NCBI RefSeq assembly: GCF_014648655.1
Contig: NZ_BMRN01000038.1
Coordinates: forward strand, 1-64,000
Direction of reading: 5' to 3'
Length of the DNA stretch: 64,000 nt
DNA from: Streptomyces atratus
Lineage (GTDB): Bacteria; Actinomycetota; Actinomycetes; Streptomycetales; Streptomycetaceae
The notes beneath the pieces were generated by a model that had not been told where the DNA came from, ran no database searches, and saw nothing but the letters and a program-made list of their open reading frames with translations. Every line of letters begins with the position of its first letter. Position 1 is the stretch's first letter. Below, in pieces: positions 25,395-34,027 of the stretch. A program made the position numbers and the translations under genes.

Positions 25395-26549
25395 TCAACC
25401 GATCTGTGGATCGATGATCCATTCGCCCTTGCGCATGACGCCCTTGAGCGCGAAGTCCGCGTCCAGGACCACCAGGTCCGCGTCCTTGCCCGGCTCCAGC
25501 GAGCCGACCTTGTCGTACACGCCGAGCAGCCGTGCCGGGTTGGCGGAGATGGACTGCACGACATCGCCGACCGGGAGCCTGTCGATGGTCACGGCCCGGT
25601 GGAACGCGGTGTCCAGGGTGAGCGTGGAGCCCGCGATCGAGTTGCCCTCGACCAGCCGGGCGACGCCGTCCTTGACCTCGACCGCGAGCGGGCCGAGCTG
25701 GTACCGGCCGTCGCCGAAGCCGGCCGCGTCCATGGCGTCGGTGATCAGCGCGACGCGGTGGGCGCCCGCGTGGTGGTAGGCCAGCTCCAGGGCGGCGGGG
25801 TGCAGATGTGTACCGTCGTTGATCAGCTCGACGGTGATCCGCTCGTCCTCCAGGAGGGCGGCGATCGGGCCGGGCTCGCGGTGGGCGAGCGGCGGCATCG
25901 CGTTGAACAGGTGCGTGGCGACGGTGGCGCCCGCGTCGATCGCCTCGACGGTCTGCTCGTACGTCGCGTCGGTGTGCCCGATCGCGGCGATCACCCCGTG
26001 CTCGGCGAGCAGCCGCACCGACTCGATGCCGCCCGGGAGTTCGGTGGCGAGCGTGAACATCTTCGCGGTGCCGCGCGCCGCGTCCATCAGCTTGCGGACC
26101 TCGGCCGGGTCCGGGTGGCGCAGCAGATCCTCGCTGTGCGCGCCCTTGCGGCACGGTGAGATGAACGGCCCCTCGAAGTGGATACCGGCCAGGTCACCCT
26201 GCTCGACCAGCTCGGACAGGACACCGGCCCGCTGGGCGAGGAAGTCCATCTCGCCGGTGACGGTGGAGGCGACCAGTGTGGTGGTGCCGTGCTCGCGGTG
26301 GGTGCGGATACCGGTGAGGACCTCGTCGACGGTGCCGGAGGTGAAGGACGCGCCGCCGCCGCCGTGGTTGTGCATGTCGACGAAGCCCGGGACCACCCAA
26401 TGGCCGCTCAGGTCGACGGTCCGGGCGCCCTCCGCCGCACCGCCGACGATCCGGGTGCCCTCGACGACCACCCGGCCGTCCTCGACGGTCCCGGTGGGAA
26501 GCACCACCCGGGCACCTGCGAGAACTGTGCTGTCTGCGCGTTTGGCCAT
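25395..26549 (-). CDS. nagA: N-acetylglucosamine-6-phosphate deacetylase
   Basis: 384 aa amidohydrolase. The metal-binding HNHGGGG motif (VVPGFVDMHNHGGGG, about 50-64), GIHFEGPFI, AIGHTDAT, LFNAMPPLAHREPG and catalytic Asp in ALITDAMDAAG are all present. It removes acetate from GlcNAc-6-phosphate (or GalNAc-6-phosphate) in the cytoplasm, giving amino-sugar phosphate. The start codon overlaps the nagK stop as TGATG, so translation is coupled. Expression is probably under DasR through the dre site before nagK. The second metal His of the E. coli enzyme region is consistent with a one- or two-metal actinobacterial form. Confidence 0.93.
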   Translation of the reverse strand: MAKRADSTVLAGARVVLPTGTVEDGRVVVEGTRIVGGAAEGARTVDLSGHWVVPGFVDMHNHGGGGASFTSGTVDEVLTGIRTHREHGTTTLVASTVTGEMDFLAQRAGVLSELVEQGDLAGIHFEGPFISPCRKGAHSEDLLRHPDPAEVRKLMDAARGTAKMFTLATELPGGIESVRLLAEHGVIAAIGHTDATYEQTVEAIDAGATVATHLFNAMPPLAHREPGPIAALLEDERITVELINDGTHLHPAALELAYHHAGAHRVALITDAMDAAGFGDGRYQLGPLAVEVKDGVARLVEGNSIAGSTLTLDTAFHRAVTIDRLPVGDVVQSISANPARLLGVYDKVGSLEPGKDADLVVLDADFALKGVMRKGEWIIDPQIG

Positions 26550-27481
26550 CAGGCGGATACCTCCGTGGAGAGAAGATCCCAGGCGAGCAGCCCTGCGCCC
26601 AGGCATCCGGCGGTGTCCCCGAGGGCCGCCGGGACGATGTGGGGCAGCTTCTGGAACGTGACACGTTCCTCGACGGCCGCACGGAGTGGTGTGAACAAGG
26701 TTTCCCCGGCCTCGGCGAGACCGCCACCGATGATGAGCGTGCTGGGGTCGAGCAGCGTCAGCGCGGTGACCAGTCCGGCGGCGAGCGCGTCGACCGCGTT
26801 CCGCCAGACCTCCACGGCCGCCGGGTCGCCCGACTCCACGGCCTTCGCGCAGTCCGCGGCGTCCGCCGTCGGATCGCCGGATGCCGCGGCCCAGGCCCGG
26901 GTCACCGCGGAGGCGGACGCCAGGGTCTCCAGACAGCCGCGCTGGCCGCAGCCGCAGTCGGGGCCGTCCGGCCGGACCACGATGTGGCCGATCTCGCCCG
27001 CGTACCCGTGCGCGCCGGACTCGATGGTGCCCGCGATGCCGATGGCCCCGGCGATCCCGGTGCCCAGCGGTACGAAGAGGAAGCGGTCGGCGCCCTTGCC
27101 CGCGCCGATCCGGCCCTCGGCGAGTCCACCGGTGCGCACATCGTGGCCGAGTGCGACGGGGACACCGCCGAGCCGCTTGCCGAGCAGTTCCCGCATGGGT
27201 ACGTCGCGCCAGCCCAGGTTCGAGGCGTAGACCGCGATCCCGTTCTCGGCGTCGACGATGCCGGGCACGGCGACACCGGCCGCGACAGCGCTTTCGCCGA
27301 GGTGCTCCTCGCCGTACGCCCGCAGGTCCGCGGCGAAGGTGAGGATCGACTCCACGACGGCATCGGGACCGCGTTCTCTGCCGGTTGCCCGCCGCGCCTC
27401 GTGGAGCAGGGCGCCGTCGGCCCCGACCAGTGCGGCCTTCATTCCGGTGCCGCCCACATCGAGGGCGATGACGTGTTTCAC
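26549..27481 (-). CDS. nagK: ROK-family N-acetylhexosamine kinase
   Basis: 310 aa. ATP-binding start IALDVGGTGMKAALVGADG, ROK signature region with GHDVRTGGLAEGRIGAGKG, catalytic GHD, and the structural zinc motif CGCGQRGCLET (HC4-type). It phosphorylates N-acetylglucosamine (or N-acetylgalactosamine or N-acetylmannosamine) at C6, feeding NagA. Translationally coupled to nagA. A well matched dre site lies 29-44 bases upstream of the start, between the probable promoter and the gene, fitting repression by DasR and relief by amino-sugar phosphates. Confidence 0.92.
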   Translation of the reverse strand: MKHVIALDVGGTGMKAALVGADGALLHEARRATGRERGPDAVVESILTFAADLRAYGEEHLGESAVAAGVAVPGIVDAENGIAVYASNLGWRDVPMRELLGKRLGGVPVALGHDVRTGGLAEGRIGAGKGADRFLFVPLGTGIAGAIGIAGTIESGAHGYAGEIGHIVVRPDGPDCGCGQRGCLETLASASAVTRAWAAASGDPTADAADCAKAVESGDPAAVEVWRNAVDALAAGLVTALTLLDPSTLIIGGGLAEAGETLFTPLRAAVEERVTFQKLPHIVPAALGDTAGCLGAGLLAWDLLSTEVSA

Positions 27482-27509
27482 GGGAAACAGTTTCGCCCGA
27501 CGGACCCCA

Positions 27510-27525
27510 ATAGGTCTAGTCCACT
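27510..27525. promoter_or_regulatory. dre site (DasR operator) before nagKA
   Basis: ATAGGTCTAGTCCACT matches 13 of 16 bases of the DasR consensus ACTGGTCTAGACCACT, with the central GGTCTAG intact. It lies just upstream of nagK, where a known dre is expected in streptomycetes. Confidence 0.8.
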
Positions 27526-27595
27526 CTCGCGGTTTGTTGCGTATCCATACAAAATCGCGCCCGCGGCCCCGCGGCAGTGGACCGGAACAGCGGGC

Positions 27596-28504
27596 TCAGG
27601 ACGAAAGGATCACGCTGCGCGAGAGATTGCGCGGGTGGTCCGGGTCGTACCCCTTCGACTCCGCGAGCTCGACGGCCAGCCGCTGGGCCCGGATCAGATC
27701 AGCCATCGGGTCCGCGGTGGCATGCGCGACCAGTGTGCCGCCCACCTGTGCCACATCGCCGGCGAGTCCCTCCGGCAGCGGACCGAACACCCATGCCACG
27801 CGGTGCGGTCCGGTGATCGAGATCGGGCCGTGGCGGTACTCCATGGCCGGGTACGACTCCGTCCAGGCGCCCGCCGCCTCACGCATCTTCAGTCCGGCCT
27901 CCTGGGCCAGGCCGTACGTCCAGCCGCGCCCCAGGAACGTCCACTGCTCGGCCGAGACCACCGCCTCGTCCAGCGGCTCCGTCACCGCGAGCTCCGCGTC
28001 GACCGCGGCGGCGGCGACCGTCTTCACCCCGGCCGGAAGCGGACCCGACGCCTCCAGGCCGGCCCGCAGAAAGGCCAGCGCGGTGGTGGCGAAGCGGGTC
28101 TGGACGACCGACTCCTCGTCCGCCCAGTCCAGTACGGCCACCGTGTCGGCGGCGTCCATGACCGGCGTCTTCGGGTCGGCGGTCAGTGCGACGGTGGTGA
28201 CCCTGCCGCGCAGCTCGCCGAGGAGTTCCAGCACCTCGGTCGTCGTACCGGAGCGGGTGATCGCCACCACCCGGTCGTACGGACGCCCGGCCGGGAACTC
28301 CGACGAGGGATATGCGTCCGTCTCGCCCTGACCGGCCGCCTCGCGCAGCGCCGCGTACGCGATCGCCATGAACCAGGAGGTGCCGCACCCGGTGACGGCG
28401 ACCCGCTCACCCGGCCGCGGCAGCCCGTCGAACGCTGCCCCCGCCTCTGCGGCACGCCGCCAGCAGTCGGGCTGGGTGGCAATTTCTGATGCGGTACGGG
28501 ACAT
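27596..28504 (-). CDS. SIS-domain sugar isomerase/deaminase (GlmS C-domain / AgaS / NagB-II-like)
   Basis: 302 aa made of two SIS domains: RVAVTGCGTSWFMAIAYAAL and VVAITRSGTTTEVLELLGEL (residues about 40-110) and a second with RGWTYGLAQEAGLKMREAAG (about 190-215). It resembles the isomerase half of GlmS without the glutaminase domain. Such stand-alone proteins include NagB-II glucosamine-6-phosphate deaminases and AgaS galactosamine-6-phosphate deaminases. AAGGAG precedes the ATG. Next to nagK-nagA it is the natural candidate for the deamination step. A dre-like site lies 64 bases upstream. Confidence 0.8.
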   Translation of the reverse strand: MSRTASEIATQPDCWRRAAEAGAAFDGLPRPGERVAVTGCGTSWFMAIAYAALREAAGQGETDAYPSSEFPAGRPYDRVVAITRSGTTTEVLELLGELRGRVTTVALTADPKTPVMDAADTVAVLDWADEESVVQTRFATTALAFLRAGLEASGPLPAGVKTVAAAAVDAELAVTEPLDEAVVSAEQWTFLGRGWTYGLAQEAGLKMREAAGAWTESYPAMEYRHGPISITGPHRVAWVFGPLPEGLAGDVAQVGGTLVAHATADPMADLIRAQRLAVELAESKGYDPDHPRNLSRSVILSS

Positions 28505-28567
28505 GCTGGACGGCTCCTTGCGGCGTGGAACGGTAACGATGCGGGCGGTGCGGCACAGCAGCGGAGC

Positions 28568-28583
28568 AAAGGTCTGGACCATG
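28568..28583. promoter_or_regulatory. candidate dre site upstream of the SIS gene
   Basis: AAAGGTCTGGACCATG matches 11 of 16 DasR consensus positions, including an almost symmetric GGTCTGGACC core. It lies 64 bases upstream of the SIS-protein start. Confidence 0.55.
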
Positions 28584-28688
28584 AAGAGCCTTGCGCCGAA
28601 ACCTACTTAGCAGTCGGCGCAGGTCAAGGGCAATGCCTTCGGGCGTCAACCGGGCGCGGGTCCCGGTGCGTTGCCAAAGCGATACGCC

Positions 28689-28704
28689 GATGGTGTAGAC
28701 CTTC
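28689..28704. promoter_or_regulatory. candidate dre site upstream of the solute-binding lipoprotein
   Basis: GATGGTGTAGACCTTC matches 10 of 16 DasR consensus positions (TGGT and TAGACC). It lies in the divergent gap on the lipoprotein side. Confidence 0.45.
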
Positions 28705-28800
28705 GACGAGCGCTCGGGGGAGGATCGCAGTTCATCCGGAGGCCCCCACGAGGACGTGGCCGGCGCGGATGACGCAAATGAACGAGGACGGAACTGGGCT

Positions 28801-30063
28801 GTGCAGCGGCGCTACTTGGGACTGATGGCGGCTGTGGCCGCACTGGGATTGACGGCAACGTTATCGGGATGCGGCGGCAGCGAATCGGGGGATGTCACCC
28901 TCAAGCTCGTCGCGGCGGACTACGGCAACAGCGCGGCCAACAACTCCAAGAAGTACTGGGCCGGGCTCGTGAAGGGCTTCGAAGCGTCCCATCCCGGCAT
29001 CAAGGTCGATGTCAGCGTCTATTCGTGGAAGGACGTCGACCGCAAGGTCGCCGATATGGTGAAGAAGGGGCAGGCCCCCGACATCGCCCAGATCGGCGCG
29101 TACGCCGACTATGCCAAGGCCGGCAAGCTCTACCGGGCCGACGAGATGCTGAGCATCCCCACCCAGGCCAACTTCCTGCCGCACCTCGCCGACGCGGGCA
29201 GCGTGGACCGGACCCAGTACGGACTGCCGTTCGTCGCCAGCACCCGACTGCTCTTCTACAACAAGAAGTTCTTCGCACAGGCGGGCCTCGATGCCCCGAA
29301 GACCTGGGACGACATACGCAACGACGCGGCGGTGCTCGATCAGCGCGGTGTGACGTACCCGCTCGCGCTGCCGCTCGGTCCGGAGGAGTCCCAGGCCGAG
29401 GCCATGATGTGGCTGCTCAGCGGGGGCGGCGGCTACATCGGTGACGTCGGCTCGTACGAGATCGACTCGGTCGAGAACGTCAAGACGTTCGACTGGCTGA
29501 AGACGAACCTGGTCGACAAGGGCCTCGTGGGCCCCGTCGCCCCCGGCAAGCTCGACCGGGGCAAGGCGTTCGACGCGTTCACGCGCGGCAAGGTCGGCAT
29601 GCTGAACGGTCACCCGACGCTGATGCAGGAGGCCGAGAAGAAGGGCGTCTCCGTCGGCATGGTGCCGCTGCCCGGCATCGACGGCCCCACAAAGGGGTCG
29701 ATGGGCGTCGCCGACTGGATCATGGGCTTCAAGCAGCGCGGCCACCGTGTGGAGACGGGCAAGTTCCTCGACTATCTGTTCACCGACAAGAACGTCATCG
29801 ACTTCGCCGACGAGTACGACCTGCTGCCGGTCACCGACAGCGCTTCCGCAGCGATGGAGTCCGATCCCGAGTACAAGCCGCTGCGGAAGTTCCTGGCCGC
29901 GCTGCCGAACTCGGAGTTCTACCCGGTCGGCAAGACGTCCTGGGCTCGGGTCAATGAGTCGATCAAGGAGAACATCGGCAACGCGTTCGCGCCGAACGAG
30001 AGCCCCGAGAGCGTGCTGGGGAAGATCGCACAGGACGCGAGGGCGGCTGAGGAAGCGGAGTGA
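28801..30063 (+). CDS. ABC-type sugar-binding lipoprotein, orphan
   Basis: 420 aa. A signal peptide QRRYLGLMAAVAALGLTATL ends in lipobox LSGC. The rest is a family 1 extracellular solute-binding protein (GFEASHPGIKVDVSVYSWKD, YGLPFVASTRLLFYNKKFF, GKVGMLNGHP, SMGVADWIMGFKQ). It should capture a sugar outside the membrane. No permease or ATPase genes are nearby, so it must share a transporter encoded elsewhere (MsiK-type ATPases are shared in Streptomyces) or act only as a sensor. GTG 28801 is preferred; GTG 28756 would add a non-signal-like leader. Confidence 0.85.
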   Translation: MQRRYLGLMAAVAALGLTATLSGCGGSESGDVTLKLVAADYGNSAANNSKKYWAGLVKGFEASHPGIKVDVSVYSWKDVDRKVADMVKKGQAPDIAQIGAYADYAKAGKLYRADEMLSIPTQANFLPHLADAGSVDRTQYGLPFVASTRLLFYNKKFFAQAGLDAPKTWDDIRNDAAVLDQRGVTYPLALPLGPEESQAEAMMWLLSGGGGYIGDVGSYEIDSVENVKTFDWLKTNLVDKGLVGPVAPGKLDRGKAFDAFTRGKVGMLNGHPTLMQEAEKKGVSVGMVPLPGIDGPTKGSMGVADWIMGFKQRGHRVETGKFLDYLFTDKNVIDFADEYDLLPVTDSASAAMESDPEYKPLRKFLAALPNSEFYPVGKTSWARVNESIKENIGNAFAPNESPESVLGKIAQDARAAEEAE

Positions 30064-30102
30064 CGGGCGGCGGCTCTCCGGCCGGGCGATATGTTGGCTG
30101 AT

Positions 30103-30369
30103 ATGACCGCCCCTGCGAATGGCCCCGACGACACGGACGGCTCCGTCGGCCTCTCCGCCAGGGACCGTGCCGTGCTCGCCGTCGAACGGCAGTCGTGGGC
30201 CGGGCCCGGGGCGAAGGAGCGCGCGATCCGCGAACGGCTCGGCATCTCGCCCACGCGCTACTACCAGCTGCTGAACGCGCTCCTCGACGACCGCCGCGCG
30301 CTGGAGGAGGACCCGGTGACGGTGAACCGCCTGCGCCGGGTCCGCGACGCGAAGCGGGGGCGTCGCTGA
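30103..30369 (+). CDS. DUF3263 protein (small HTH-like)
   Basis: 88 aa. The core LSARDRAVLAVERQSWAGPG, then KERAIRERLGISPTRYYQLL, is the DUF3263 family of small actinobacterial proteins with a helix-turn-helix look (RYYQLLNALLDD). Function unknown; DNA binding is plausible. No ribosome binding site is seen. A TATGTT hexamer at 30090-30095 ends seven bases before ATG 30103, hinting at a leaderless mRNA; ATG 30091 is the alternative start. Confidence 0.75.
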   Translation: MTAPANGPDDTDGSVGLSARDRAVLAVERQSWAGPGAKERAIRERLGISPTRYYQLLNALLDDRRALEEDPVTVNRLRRVRDAKRGRR

Positions 30370-30381
30370 ACCCGCACCCTC

Positions 30382-30652
30382 TCAGCGGGAGACGGTGATC
30401 ACGACGGGTTCCGCGGTGCCGGTGACGCGCAGCGCCTCGACGAAGACTTTCGTGGTCCAGGCTGCCGCGTCCAGGAACCACACGGGCACCCGGCAGCGGA
30501 AGGCCGGCGCCCGGCGCATCCCTTCGGTCTGCATTTCGCCGGTCAGCGGCAGGGCCAGGCCCGGGAGGTCCACATCGGTGGTTTCCGGCTCGAGGAGGCG
30601 CCTGCCAGGAGACCCGCCATCACCGTGCAGAGGACAAGAGACGCGCGCATCA
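30382..30652 (-). pseudogene. small secreted protein with apparent frameshift
   Basis: ATG 30652, after GGGAG, opens a signal-peptide-like segment MRASLVLCTVMAGLLAGA, but that frame soon turns to unrelated sequence. A second frame starting near 30597 gives PETTDVDLPGLALPLTGEMQ followed by RVPVWFLDAAAWTTKVFVEA and ends VVITVSR. Joining the two near 30590-30605 gives a coherent exported protein of about 90 aa. It is a one-base frameshift or a sequence error. Function unknown. Confidence 0.5.
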
Positions 30653-30842
30653 GGGTTGCTCCCGGTGGGACGGGGGACTGGTGCCTTGATCGCTGTCCGC
30701 GCTCCATAAGCGCTATGTGTAGATCTGGGGTTGTTTGTCCGGTTGAAGTTTCGCACTCGCGCGACAGCCGGCCGCTGCGGTCCGTCACGCTCGGACGCCG
30801 CCCGTATGCCACGTCGCCCATGGCTGTGCCCGGCGGTACGCC

Positions 30843-30848
30843 TATAGG
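30843..30848 (+). promoter_or_regulatory. candidate -10 (TATAGG) for otsB
   Basis: TATAGG ends nine bases before the otsB ATG and no ribosome binding site intervenes, so the transcript may be leaderless or nearly so. The -35 is not clear. Confidence 0.4.
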
Positions 30849-30857
30849 CTCGGCCCC

Positions 30858-31736
30858 ATGGGCAGCAATCCGCACGTACCCGCGCCGAGCGAGATCCCGT
30901 CCGAGCTCCCGACCCCCACCACCCCACTCGGCCGAGAAGCCCTGGCCGCGATCCTCGCGCGCCCGGACCGTGCCGTCGTCGCGCTCGATTTCGACGGGAC
31001 CCTCGCCGACATCGTCCCGGACCCGGAACAGGCCCGCGCCCACCCCGGCGCCGTCGACGCGCTCGTCGCGCTCGCCCCGAAAGTGGCCTCCATCGCCGTG
31101 ATCACCGGCCGCCCGGCCGGCGTCGCGGTCCGGCACGGCGGCTTCGCCGGAGTACCGGGACTCGACCACCTCGTCGTCCTCGGCCACTACGGCGCCGAAC
31201 GCTGGGACGCCGTCTCCGGCACCGTCCACGCCCCCGCCCCGCACCCCGGTGTGGCCGCGGTCCGCGCCGAACTCCCGGGCGTGCTCGACCGGTTCGATTC
31301 GTGGCACGGAACCTGGATCGAGGAGAAGGGCCGGGCGCTCGCCGTCCACACCCGCCGCGCCGCCGACCCGCAGGCCGCGTTCGAGGCCCTGCGCGGCCCC
31401 CTCGGCGAGCTCGCCGCCCGGCACGGGCTGATCGTCGAACCGGGCCGCCTGGTCCTGGAGTTGCGCCCGCCGGGCATGGACAAGGGTGTGGCGCTCGCGC
31501 AGTACGTACGGGAGTTGGACGCCGAGTCCGTTCTGTACGCGGGTGACGACCTGGGTGACCTCGCCGCGTACGCCGCCGTGGAGAAGCTCCGCACCGAGGG
31601 CCCCGACGGCACCCCGGGCCTGCTGGTCTGCAGCGGCAGCGCGGAAGTGCCCGAACTGGCCGAGCGGGCCGATCTGCTGCTGAACGGCCCGGGGGCCGTG
31701 GTGGGCTTCCTCTCGGCCCTGGCACAACACCTCTAG
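30858..31736 (+). CDS. otsB: trehalose-6-phosphate phosphatase
   Basis: 292 aa HAD-superfamily enzyme. Motif I ALDFDGTLADIVPDPEQA (nucleophile and acid Asp, about residues 42-59), motif II AVITGRPAG, trehalose-phosphatase cap with GHYGAERWD and VEPGRLVLELRPPGMDKG, and motif IV YAGDDLGDLAAY. It dephosphorylates trehalose-6-phosphate made by OtsA. In this genome otsA lies 2.8 kb away on the opposite strand, so the two genes converge with accessory genes between them. Confidence 0.92.
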   Translation: MGSNPHVPAPSEIPSELPTPTTPLGREALAAILARPDRAVVALDFDGTLADIVPDPEQARAHPGAVDALVALAPKVASIAVITGRPAGVAVRHGGFAGVPGLDHLVVLGHYGAERWDAVSGTVHAPAPHPGVAAVRAELPGVLDRFDSWHGTWIEEKGRALAVHTRRAADPQAAFEALRGPLGELAARHGLIVEPGRLVLELRPPGMDKGVALAQYVRELDAESVLYAGDDLGDLAAYAAVEKLRTEGPDGTPGLLVCSGSAEVPELAERADLLLNGPGAVVGFLSALAQHL

Positions 31737-31799
31737 GTCACACCTGGAGTTCCGCACGATCGCATTCGCAACCCGTCCAGTACCGGGACACAGGCATCC

Positions 31800-32840
31800 T
31801 CAACGACGATGAGCGGGGTCTGCGAGATCCGGACGGCCGTTCAGCATGGCGGAACCGAGGGGGGTCAGCGCGTGCAGGACGGCGCTGCCGTGGCGGGTGG
31901 TGGAGATGAGTCCGGACTGTCGTAACACTGTGGCGTGCTCGCTGGAGGTGGCCGGGGAGACCGAGAGGAGTTCGGCGAGCCGTCCGGTGGTACAGGGGGC
32001 GCGGCTGATGGCGTCGAGAGCTTGGGCGCGGGTCCGTCCGAGGAGAGCGGCCAAGGCGCGGTGGGTTCCGCTCCCGGGCTCGGTGAACATGCCGGCAGAG
32101 TCGGAAACGCTGCGGATGACGGGGATGAACAGCACGGCCGGGGCCTGGTCGTCCGTCGCGCTGGTGTAAGTGATGGGCCGTGTGTGGCAGAAGGCGGAAG
32201 GCACCAGCGTGAGACCTCGGCCGCCCAGAGTGACCTCCCCGGTCAGCGCGCCGCGTCCGATCTCCAGTACCGGAGAGCGCCAGCGGAAGCCCGGCGGCAG
32301 CCCCGCGAGCATTGCCTCGACACCGGAATTCGCCAGGATGCGGGCGTGGCTGGTCTGTTCCGACTGAAGTCGTGACTGTATGCGCGACCAGTGGGGGGCC
32401 ACGGCGACGCGGTGATAGTCGTGGAGGAAGCGCACCAGTTCCTGACGAGCGGCACGGTCGTGGCCGACGTCCGCCCACGACGTTTTGGCCCAAGGAGCGG
32501 TGAGCCCGGAGTAGAAGGCGAGGGCGGCGACAGCCCCTGCGAGTTCGTCCCGCACGTGGTCCGGGCGGGCTGCCCTGAGGGCTTCCAGGCCTTCCTCCAT
32601 CGACTGGGCGGGCCCGGTGACGGTGAACAGGTCCAGGGCCCCGCCGCAGAAGAGCGCCGAGGCAGGGTGAGTGGGTGCTTCCGATGCGCGGGATACGCGT
32701 CGGCGCCATCCCCCGTACAGCGCCTCGGTGTTGCTCTGCCGCAGGGTCGTCAGGCTGAAGAGCGTCTCCCCGAGGGGTCCCCAGGTGGTCAGGATTCTCG
32801 TCCTGGCGAGGTCTTCCGATGTGAAGTGGATACGCAGCAT
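31800..32840 (-). CDS. ArsR-like winged-helix transcriptional regulator with long N-terminal domain
   Basis: 346 aa. The C-terminal 80 residues form an ArsR-type winged helix (ALLGRTRAQALDAIS, CTTGRLAELLSVSPATSSEH, VLRQSGLISTTRHGSAVLHA). The N-terminal 250 residues start LRIHFTSEDLARTRILTTWG, a layout common in actinobacterial DUF5937/ArsR proteins. Codon 306 is TTA (31923-31925), so translation should depend on the bldA tRNA and thus on developmental stage. The ATG follows AAAGG. Target genes unknown; nearest candidates are the secreted proteins divergent from it. Confidence 0.82.
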   Translation of the reverse strand: MLRIHFTSEDLARTRILTTWGPLGETLFSLTTLRQSNTEALYGGWRRRVSRASEAPTHPASALFCGGALDLFTVTGPAQSMEEGLEALRAARPDHVRDELAGAVAALAFYSGLTAPWAKTSWADVGHDRAARQELVRFLHDYHRVAVAPHWSRIQSRLQSEQTSHARILANSGVEAMLAGLPPGFRWRSPVLEIGRGALTGEVTLGGRGLTLVPSAFCHTRPITYTSATDDQAPAVLFIPVIRSVSDSAGMFTEPGSGTHRALAALLGRTRAQALDAISRAPCTTGRLAELLSVSPATSSEHATVLRQSGLISTTRHGSAVLHALTPLGSAMLNGRPDLADPAHRR

Positions 32841-33358
32841 GTAGAACCTTTCATTCGTGCTGTCCTCGAACCACCAGTCTTCTCTTTCTTCCTGCGGTCG
32901 CAAGGAACCTTCAAGTCCGGCTGCTGCTTGGTGAGTTCGTGTGGGAGCCGGTCCCGGTGAGGCGCTTCGGCCAGGACCGAAAAGGCTGGCCGGCCGTGTC
33001 GTGCGCGAGCAGGATTGCGGTCGAAGCAGTCGCGGCGCACGGACTGAGGACGGGCGGCCGGCTGTTGTGGCGAGTTGCTTTTGGGGTGCCACACATGTGG
33101 CCGCGGCACTGAGAGAGAAGGAGACGAAACCACGGTCGCCCGCAGCCCCCTGCCTACTCGGTCTTGCCCGCCCCCGAGCATTTCGGGTGACGCGAGAACG
33201 CGCTGACCGGCAAGGCTTCCTTCGCGTTGCTTCGGATCTCCCACGACAGGCTGCGACGCCTGAGCAACGCCTCATCCGCATGCGGCCTTCCCCATCGAGG
33301 TCGAACAGACGCGATGGATGAACGCTTCCGCAACCAGCTGCCCATAAGGAGGGCTCCA
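32841..33358. other. 518-bp gap without a gene
   Basis: This divergent gap between the ArsR-like regulator and the secreted transpeptidase-like gene has uneven base composition and several A/T-richer patches (for example near 32870-32890 and 33070-33100). No frame shows Streptomyces codon bias or a recognisable motif. It presumably carries both promoters. I see no clear repeat or terminator. Confidence 0.5.
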
Positions 33359-33952
33359 GTGAACCTGAATGCACACGTCGTACCGTTCGTCCTTGCCACC
33401 GTCCTTGCCGCGGGACTGAGCGCGACGTCGACACCGTCGGCGCAGGCGCGAGAGGAGAGAGGCACATCGGCCGCCGTCACCGATGCCCACTACCTGCGCT
33501 TCAACAAGGGAACGGTCACCAACTCCCGTCTGGAGCTGGTGAAGCGGGTGCCCGGACGCGACAAGGTGATCAAGCAATGGAAGGCCGGGTCCGGGCAGGT
33601 CACGAACGAGTGCACGGTCGGCAGGGGATGGCTGCCCAACGCCGACGCCCGGCACCCGTACGCCATTCAGTGGCACCGCAAGAACTTCGACGGCATCATC
33701 AACGGCCTCGTGATCAAGCTTTCGGACAAGGTCTGCAAGAACGGACGCACCAAGCGCACCGAACTGTTCATCCACAGCGAGATGAAGCCGAACGGGCAGC
33801 AGGGAAAGGTCGAATCCGAGAAGTGGACCAACAGCAACCCCAACGACTACTTCTCCAACGGCTGCATCAAGTTGAACCCGCGGGACATCAAGGACCTGTT
33901 CTCGCGGCTGGACCGTATGGGCTGGCCCAAGAAGCTCTACGTCGTCGCCTGA
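33359..33952 (+). CDS. secreted YkuD-like (L,D-transpeptidase-related) protein
   Basis: 197 aa. GTG start after a perfect AAGGAGGG, five-base spacing. Signal peptide (VVPFVLATVLAAGLSATST, cleavage near AQA). The domain carries IHSEMKPN and, 20 residues later, YFSNGCIKLNPRDIKDLF, the H...S-x-GC pattern of YkuD L,D-transpeptidases with catalytic Cys. It may crosslink or modify peptidoglycan, or be a related hydrolase. The wall-binding modules of large Streptomyces Ldt proteins are missing. It is followed by another secreted gene in the same direction. Confidence 0.75.
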   Translation: MNLNAHVVPFVLATVLAAGLSATSTPSAQAREERGTSAAVTDAHYLRFNKGTVTNSRLELVKRVPGRDKVIKQWKAGSGQVTNECTVGRGWLPNADARHPYAIQWHRKNFDGIINGLVIKLSDKVCKNGRTKRTELFIHSEMKPNGQQGKVESEKWTNSNPNDYFSNGCIKLNPRDIKDLFSRLDRMGWPKKLYVVA

Positions 33953-34027
33953 CCGTCGCAGGAAGTGTCCCGGCCGTGCACGGGGGTGGGCCGGGGCGCA
34001 TCGAACCAAAGCCGAGGAGGAACAACC

